Origin: JANPJV01 sp031425695
GTDB lineage: Bacteria; Pseudomonadota; Gammaproteobacteria; Xanthomonadales; SZUA-5
NCBI GenBank assembly: GCA_031425695.1
Contig: JANPJV010000280.1
Span: 1-18,566, forward strand
Direction of reading: 5' to 3'
Length of the DNA: 18,566 nt
Below, in pieces: positions 14,359 to 18,566 of the stretch; positions within the stretch are counted from its first letter, which is position 1; the number at the start of each line of letters is the position of its first letter. The position numbers and the translations under genes are program-made. The notes beneath the pieces are model-generated. The model had not been told where the DNA came from. It saw only the letters and a list, made by a program, of their open reading frames with translations, and did not search any database.

Positions 14359-16010
14359 GCGTCATTGATCCACGCGCGGGCCAGCCGGCGAGCGCCGGCC
14401 CGCTGCTCGATGTCGCCGCCCTGCTCGACGCCTACGAGCGCGTGTTGCCCGATCCGCGCCTGCCCACGCAGGCGGTCGTATTCGGCACCTCGGGCCACCG
14501 TGGCAGTTCTTTCGACGGCAGCTTCAACGAGGCCCACGTTCTGGCGATCAGCCAGGCGATCTGCGACTGGCGGCGGACGCGGGGCATCGATGGCCCGCTC
14601 TTCCTTGGCATCGACACCCATGCGCTGTCGGAGCCCGCGTTCGCGACCGCGTTGCCGGTGTTCACGGCCAATGGCGTGGAAGTACGCATTGCGCGCAGCG
14701 GTGAGTTCACGCCGACGCCGGCATTGAGCCATGCCATCCTGGTGCACAACCGCGGGCGCAGCGAAGGGCTGGCCGATGGCGTGGTGCTGACGCCGTCGCA
14801 TAATCCGCCGGAAAGCGGAGGCTACAAATACAATCTTACCCACGGCGGGCCTGCCGATGCGGAAGCCACGCGTGCAATCGAGCGCCATGCCAATGCGCTG
14901 CTGGCGGAGGGCTGCGCCGCCGTGCGGCGCATGCCGCTGGCACAGGCCATGCGCGCAGCCAACGTCCGCGAGCACGACTTCATTGGCACGTACGTCGCCG
15001 ACCTGCCCAACGTCATTGACTTCGACATCATCCGTGGGTCTGGCTTGCGCCTCGGCGTCGACCCGCTCGGCGGCGCCGGCATTCACTACTGGCAACGCAT
15101 CGCCAACGACCACCGGATCAATCTCGCGGTGGTCAACCCGACCATCGATCCCACTTTCGCGTTCATGACCCTCGACTGGGATGGGCGCATCCGCATGGAC
15201 CCGTCCTCCGCCTTTGCGATGCAAGGCTTGATCGCGATCGCCAAGCAATTCGACGTGGCCTTTGCCTGCGACACCGATCATGACCGCCACGGCATTGTCG
15301 CGCCGAGTACGGGTCTGCTGCCGGCCAACCACTATCTCGCGGTCGCGATCGATTATCTCTTCTCGCAACGGCCGCAATGGTCCGCCGACAAGGCGATTGG
15401 CAAGACCCTGGTCAGCAGCAGCCTGATTGACCGCGTCGCGGCTTTGCATCAGCGCCGGCTGGTCGAAGTGCCGGTCGGCTTCAAATGGTTCGTGGATGGG
15501 CTGTTCGACGGCAGCCTCGGCTTTGCTGGCGAAGAGAGCGCGGGCGCCACGTTCGCCCGTCGCGATGGCAGCGCGTGGACCACCGACAAGGATGGCATCA
15601 CCCTGGGGCTGCTCGCCGCCGAAATGACTGCGCGCGACGGACGCGACCCCGGCCAGCGCTATCTCGATCTCACCGCCAAGCTTGGCGCGCCGCTGACGAC
15701 CCGTATCGACGCGCCCGCAGACGCCGAAAAGAAGGCGCGCCTGGCGCGTCTGCAGCCCGGGGACATCGCCACCCGCGAGCTCGCCGGCGAGCCGATCTCC
15801 GCCGTCCTCGACCGCGCCAGCGGCTTTCCCGCGCCGTTCGGCGGCATCAAGGTCACCGCCGAAAACGGCTGGTTCGCCGCCCGCCCGTCTGGCACCGAAG
15901 ACATCTACAAGCTCTACGCCGAAAGCTTCATCGGCGAAGCGCACCTCGCGCGGATCGTGAGTGATGCGCAGGCGATGGTGGACGCGGCGCTGGCTGCGGG
16001 TGCGGGATAA
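14355..16010 (+). CDS. pgm: Phosphoglucomutase (alpha-D-glucose phosphate-specific)
   Basis: This 551-residue enzyme interconverts glucose 6-phosphate and glucose 1-phosphate, the precursor of UDP-glucose. It resembles E. coli Pgm (546 residues) along its whole length, starting with the RAGQPA stretch and FGTSGHRGS. Functional sites are intact: the phosphoserine loop TPSHNPPE (about residue 147), the metal-binding DTDHDRHG (about 305), the sugar-binding GEESAG (about 392) and the phosphate-binding RPSGTED (about 510). The GTG at 14355 is chosen because it overlaps the pgi stop as GTGA, because GGGAG lies 6 bases upstream, and because homology begins within a few residues. Translation is probably coupled to pgi. 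With pgi it forms a two-step route from fructose 6-phosphate to glucose 1-phosphate next to the glucan synthase gene; galU, which would make UDP-glucose, is not in the window. Confidence 0.97.
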   Translation: MSVIDPRAGQPASAGPLLDVAALLDAYERVLPDPRLPTQAVVFGTSGHRGSSFDGSFNEAHVLAISQAICDWRRTRGIDGPLFLGIDTHALSEPAFATALPVFTANGVEVRIARSGEFTPTPALSHAILVHNRGRSEGLADGVVLTPSHNPPESGGYKYNLTHGGPADAEATRAIERHANALLAEGCAAVRRMPLAQAMRAANVREHDFIGTYVADLPNVIDFDIIRGSGLRLGVDPLGGAGIHYWQRIANDHRINLAVVNPTIDPTFAFMTLDWDGRIRMDPSSAFAMQGLIAIAKQFDVAFACDTDHDRHGIVAPSTGLLPANHYLAVAIDYLFSQRPQWSADKAIGKTLVSSSLIDRVAALHQRRLVEVPVGFKWFVDGLFDGSLGFAGEESAGATFARRDGSAWTTDKDGITLGLLAAEMTARDGRDPGQRYLDLTAKLGAPLTTRIDAPADAEKKARLARLQPGDIATRELAGEPISAVLDRASGFPAPFGGIKVTAENGWFAARPSGTEDIYKLYAESFIGEAHLARIVSDAQAMVDAALAAGAG

Positions 16011-16019
16011 CGCATTGAT

Positions 16020-16132
16020 CCCCTCTCCCATGCTTCAGGGGAGAGGGGCAGGGGAGAGGGCGCTTTTCGCACCTTGCACTTCCCAGGGCGCCCGCTCCCC
16101 CAACCCCTCTCCCCAAGAGCATGGGAGAGGGG
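16020..16132. repeat. Second nested palindrome, between pgm and pgl
   Basis: Arms at about 16020-16063 and 16088-16132 are imperfect inverted copies; nearly all positions match, with a few substitutions and a one-base shift. Each arm also folds on itself, because CCCCTCTCCC pairs with GGGGAGAGGGG across an 8-9 base loop. The element starts about 10 bases after the pgm stop and lies between two convergent genes, which suggests a bidirectional transcript-end structure. Only a short T run (TTTT, 16064-16067) follows the left arm, so classical intrinsic termination is weakly supported. Confidence 0.7.
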
Positions 16133-16149
16133 AGCCACTCATCAATACG

Positions 16150-16187
16150 GCGACCACGCACGACGCGGGCGCAACGTGACCTACGTC
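16150..16187. repeat. Dispersed ~40-bp intergenic repeat, copy B
   Basis: This is the partner of the copy at 397-435. The shared blocks are ACCACGCA, GACGCGGGCGCAAC and CCTACGTC, separated by 1-3 base differences. The copy ends at and slightly overlaps the pgl stop codon (16181-16183), whereas copy A ends about 28 bases beyond the rnd stop codon. Both lie at the 3' side of a minus-strand gene in the same orientation. Confidence 0.6.
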
Positions 16188-16912
16188 TGGATTGCCTCGA
16201 GTACGAGTAGTCCCGCCACCACCAACACATCCACCCCGGCTTCGGGCTTTACCGCCGTCGCCGGTATCGTGGCGCCCGCGCGCCACGCCGCAAGTGCCTG
16301 GCGCTTGCCTTCGCCGTCGACCAGGAACAGCGCCGCGCGCGTGTGGCTGAGGCGCCGCGCACTCAACGAAATACGTTCCGGCGGCGGCTTGGGTGCGTTG
16401 AATACCGCGAGCGCCGCGGGTGATTCGGCGCTTTCAGACCAATCCTGGTCGGGGAAGAGGCTCGCTGTATGGCCGTCTTCGCCGAGGCCGAGCAGGACCA
16501 GGTCGAACGCCCCGATCGCGCTGATCTCCTGTGCATAAGCAAGCGCACCTTCGATCGGGCCGAGCTCGGCCGGGATCGGGTGGATGTTCGCGCGCGGGAT
16601 CGCACTGTGATCGAGCCAGGCGGCGCCAGCCATGATGCTGTTGCGGTCCGGATGCAGCGGCGGCAGGCAGCGCTCGTCGCCGAACCAGATCTGCCAACGC
16701 TCCCAGTCGGCGCCGACCGTGGCAAGCTGGTGATAGATCGCGCGCGGCGTGCTGCCGCCGGCCAGCACCAGATGGAATTCGCCGCGTTGCGCGATTGCCG
16801 CAGCGGCCGCGTCGAGGATGCGCTGCACCGCCTCGTCGCACAGCGCGGTGGCGTCGGCGACGGCGAGGAAGCGCAGGTTGGCGACCGAGTGGTCATTGGG
16901 ATTTGGGGCCAT
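16181..16912 (-). CDS. pgl: 6-phosphogluconolactonase
   Basis: This 243-residue cytoplasmic enzyme of the DevB/SOL-type lactonase family hydrolyses 6-phosphogluconolactone to 6-phosphogluconate, step two of the oxidative pentose-phosphate and Entner-Doudoroff routes. Family motifs are present in order: LVLAGGSTPRAIYHQL (about 48-63), IWFGDERCLPPLHPDRNS (about 74-91) and LGLGEDGHTASLFP (about 140-153). The length is typical. The ATG at 16910-16912 precedes the homologous region and has AGGAA about 9 bases upstream. That Shine-Dalgarno is part of a CCAGGAA tandem repeat. The frame is open a further 87 bases upstream, but that part translates the repeat and the spacer. The usual partner zwf is not in the window. 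The upstream neighbour on the same strand, 101 bases away, is a sugar dehydrogenase lipoprotein, so co-transcription is possible. Confidence 0.95.
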   Translation of the reverse strand: MAPNPNDHSVANLRFLAVADATALCDEAVQRILDAAAAAIAQRGEFHLVLAGGSTPRAIYHQLATVGADWERWQIWFGDERCLPPLHPDRNSIMAGAAWLDHSAIPRANIHPIPAELGPIEGALAYAQEISAIGAFDLVLLGLGEDGHTASLFPDQDWSESAESPAALAVFNAPKPPPERISLSARRLSHTRAALFLVDGEGKRQALAAWRAGATIPATAVKPEAGVDVLVVAGLLVLEAIQT

Positions 16913-16918
16913 GGTCGT

Positions 16919-17004
16919 GGTTCCTGGTTCCTGGTTCCTGGTTGCTGATTGAAGAGCCGGCTGTCTGCTGGTGCCGTTGAGCGCGGATCCAGGAACCACG
17001 AACC
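16919..17004 (-). promoter_or_regulatory. Heptamer array supplying the pgl ribosome-binding site, with an inverted copy upstream
   Basis: Three tandem units of TTCCTGG (plus strand 16921-16941; CCAGGAA on the pgl mRNA) end about 8 bases before the pgl ATG and contain its only good Shine-Dalgarno (AGGAA). About 50 bases upstream in the mRNA, 16989-17004 is the reverse complement of two units with a single mismatch over 16 bases. The pgl leader can therefore form a hairpin of about 16 bp that would hide the ribosome-binding site, in either of two registers because the array is repeated. The pairing is read from the sequence; a regulatory effect is inference. Confidence 0.6.
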
Positions 17005-17013
17005 ATCAACCAG

Positions 17014-18342
17014 TTACCCGCTCGTCACCCGCCAGATCACATTACCGACATCATCGGCCACCAGCAGCGCTCCTTGTGCGTCGATGGCGACGCCGACCGG
17101 GCGGCCGTAGGCCTTGCCGCCTTCGCTCAGGAATCCGGTCAACACATCGACTGCGTCACCGTTGGCCTCGCCATTGGCAAAAGGAACGAAGATCACCCGA
17201 TAGCCGCTCGCGGGATTTCGATTCCAGGAGCCGTGCTGGCCCACGAACATGCCGTGGCGCAGGGATGCAGGGAGGGCTTCGGAGCCCGACCATGCCAGGC
17301 CGAGCGAGGCGGTATGCGGCCCGAGTGCGTAGTCGGGAGCAATCGCCGTCGCGACCAGGTCTGGACGGGCTGGCTCGACGCGTGCGTCGATGTACTGCCC
17401 GTAGTAGCTGTAGGGCCAGCCGTAGAAGCCGCCTTCGCGTACTGAGGTCATGTAGTCGGGAACGAGATCGCTGCCGATTTCGTCGCGTTCGTTCACGGTG
17501 GTCCAGAGCATCCCGCTTACCGGGTCGAAGGCCAGGCCGTTTGGATTGCGCAAACCGGTCGCGAACAGCGATTTCTCGCCGCTCACCGGGTCGATCTTCC
17601 AGATCGCGGCGCGGCCCTCCTCCTCGGCCATGCCGTGCTCGGCGACATTGCTGTTGGACCCGACGGTGGCGAAGAGCACGCTGCCATCCGGGCTCGCGAT
17701 CAGGCTCTTGGTCCAGTGGTGGTTGCGCGGGCCGCCGGGCAGGTCGGTCAGCGGCGTTGGCGCAACGCTGATCGACGTCGCGCCGTCGACGTAAGGGAAG
17801 GCCACGACACCATCGGTATTGGCGACGAAGAAGCGATCTCCGATCAGGGCCATGCCGAACGGGGAGTTGAGGTTGGCGATGAAGACGCTGCGGGTTTCGG
17901 CCACGCCATCCGCATCCGCATCACGCAGCAGCGTGATCCGGTTCGCGCTCGGCACGCCAGCGCCGGCACGCTTCATCGCTGCTGTCATGATCATGCCCTT
18001 GATGCCTTTCTCCGCCGCGGGCTTCGGCGGCGCGTTCGACTCGGCGACCAGCACGTCGCCGTTGGGCAACACATGCAGCCAGCGCGGATGATCGAGCCCG
18101 CTGGCAAACGCATTCACCTGGGTGCCGGCATGCGCGGTCGGCAGCTCACCTGCCGGCCAGCCCACCGCCTCGGCGATGCGTACCGTGGGGATCAGCGTGG
18201 GATTGGGCTCTGGCAATTGCGGGCTTGGTCCCATGCCGGCAGAGACCGGCAGCTTGGCAGTCTCGCCACAGGCGCCGAGGGTGATGGCAGCCACCGCGAC
18301 CAGGGCGGCCAGCGACAGCAGGATCCAGCGTTTGCGACTCAT
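17014..18342 (-). CDS. Glucose/sorbosone dehydrogenase-family lipoprotein (PQQ-dependent type)
   Basis: This 442-residue exported protein is predicted to be a beta-propeller of the PQQ-dependent soluble glucose dehydrogenase (GSDH/sorbosone dehydrogenase) family, which oxidises aldoses to lactones outside the inner membrane. A basic N-terminus (MSRKR), a hydrophobic stretch and the lipobox LGAC at Cys25 indicate a lipoprotein. Propeller motifs include DHPRWLHVLPNGDVLVAES, the NHHWTKSLIASPDG segment (about residue 206), which corresponds to the catalytic-His region of the Acinetobacter enzyme, GLRNPNGLAFDP (about 267), QHGSWNRNPASGYRV and GRPVGVAIDAQGALLVADD. The ATG at 18340-18342 has GGAG 7 bases upstream; an earlier in-frame ATG at 18379-18381 would place a polar stretch before the signal peptide. 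Substrate and cofactor cannot be read from sequence alone. A hairpin-repeat array begins less than 40 bp upstream of the start. Confidence 0.85.
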   Translation of the reverse strand: MSRKRWILLSLAALVAVAAITLGACGETAKLPVSAGMGPSPQLPEPNPTLIPTVRIAEAVGWPAGELPTAHAGTQVNAFASGLDHPRWLHVLPNGDVLVAESNAPPKPAAEKGIKGMIMTAAMKRAGAGVPSANRITLLRDADADGVAETRSVFIANLNSPFGMALIGDRFFVANTDGVVAFPYVDGATSISVAPTPLTDLPGGPRNHHWTKSLIASPDGSVLFATVGSNSNVAEHGMAEEEGRAAIWKIDPVSGEKSLFATGLRNPNGLAFDPVSGMLWTTVNERDEIGSDLVPDYMTSVREGGFYGWPYSYYGQYIDARVEPARPDLVATAIAPDYALGPHTASLGLAWSGSEALPASLRHGMFVGQHGSWNRNPASGYRVIFVPFANGEANGDAVDVLTGFLSEGGKAYGRPVGVAIDAQGALLVADDVGNVIWRVTSG

Positions 18343-18380
18343 TTGGGAACTCCAAGGGGGTAAAACCGGCTTTTGATCCA

Positions 18381-18553
18381 CGTGGGTCCGGACCTTGTCC
18401 GGACGCTCTTAATTCTGTGCTCCGCGTGGGTCCGGACCTTGTCCGGACGCTCTTACTTTGTGCTCTGCGTGGGTCCGGACCTTGTCCGGGCGATCCTATT
18501 TTTTGCTCTGCGTGGGTCCGGACCTTGTCCGGACGCTCTTATTTTGGACGAAA
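18381..18553. repeat. Tandem array of four ~43-bp hairpin units (REP-like)
   Basis: Units begin with CGTGGGTCCGGACC at 18381, 18425, 18468 and 18511, giving periods of 44, 43 and 43 bases. Each contains GTCCGGA-CCTTG-TCCGGAC, a perfect 7-bp stem with a 5-base loop (one unit has GGG at the stem end), followed by GC, a short T-rich linker and TGCTC. The linkers are similar to each other, unlike CRISPR spacers. A GTGG tetranucleotide immediately before a hairpin resembles REP elements mobilised by RAYT transposases. The array occupies the region where the promoter of the downstream lipoprotein gene would be expected. Confidence 0.85.
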
Positions 18554-18566
18554 AGCGTCCGGACAA
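18554..18566. repeat. Start of an inverted copy of the hairpin unit, cut by the window edge
   Basis: The last bases, AGCGTCCGGACAA, are the reverse complement of the TTGTCCGGACGCT part of the array units. The repeat therefore switches orientation after the fourth unit, and the inverted copy continues beyond the window. Confidence 0.6.

Noticed and set aside
14163..16031. 622-residue minus-strand open frame opposite pgm
   Set aside because: Pgm on the plus strand has all active-site motifs. The minus frame is Arg/Gly/Ala-rich and covers exactly the same DNA.
18381..18566. Possible CRISPR array
   Set aside because: The intervals between hairpin units are short, similar to each other and not unique spacers. 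The repeats change orientation, and no cas gene is present.

Overview
The window looks like a chromosomal segment of a high-GC gammaproteobacterium. The order Xanthomonadales/Lysobacterales (for example Rhodanobacteraceae or Lysobacter relatives) is the best guess. The basis is the strong GC bias, the enterobacterial-type Pgm and Pgi, and the density of short self-complementary intergenic repeats. This placement is inference; there is no rRNA or other taxonomic marker here. I see no prophage, transposase, CRISPR array or resistance gene.

Layout. At the left end a tRNA-Ala(CGC) gene on the minus strand is followed by a good intrinsic terminator and a perfect 14-bp hairpin. Next comes rnd (RNase D, minus). 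It is divergent, by only 22 bp, from a plus-strand gene for a membrane-anchored protein with a helical TPR-like stalk and a C-terminal SUMF1/formylglycine-generating-enzyme-type domain that lacks both catalytic cysteines. A large nested palindrome separates that gene from the convergent, 2873-residue ndvB/chvB-type cyclic beta-1,2-glucan synthase (minus, 3722-12343), which fills nearly half of the window. A 368-bp spacer with a GGGACTC heptamer array divides ndvB from the divergent pgi-pgm pair (plus, 4-nt overlap). A second nested palindrome separates pgm from convergent pgl (minus). Upstream of pgl, on the same strand, is a lipoprotein of the PQQ-dependent glucose/sorbosone dehydrogenase family. 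The window ends in a tandem array of about 43-bp hairpin units in front of that gene.

How the genes fit together. From ndvB rightwards the genes sit around glucose 6-phosphate. Pgi makes it from fructose 6-phosphate. Pgm turns it into glucose 1-phosphate, the precursor of UDP-glucose, which the giant synthase polymerises into periplasmic cyclic glucan. Pgl belongs to the oxidative pentose-phosphate/Entner-Doudoroff branch. The sugar-dehydrogenase lipoprotein may oxidise an aldose outside the inner membrane. The missing steps (galU, zwf) are not in the window.

What is most unusual is non-coding. Almost every intergenic gap holds self-complementary repeats of several unrelated kinds: nested palindromes, two heptamer arrays each with an inverted counterpart, a dispersed ~40-bp repeat found just downstream of two minus-strand genes, and a REP-like hairpin array. 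I found no clear undescribed multi-gene system. The best candidates for follow-up are the catalytically dead SUMF1 protein, the heptamer array that supplies the pgl ribosome-binding site, and the repeat arrays in promoter regions.
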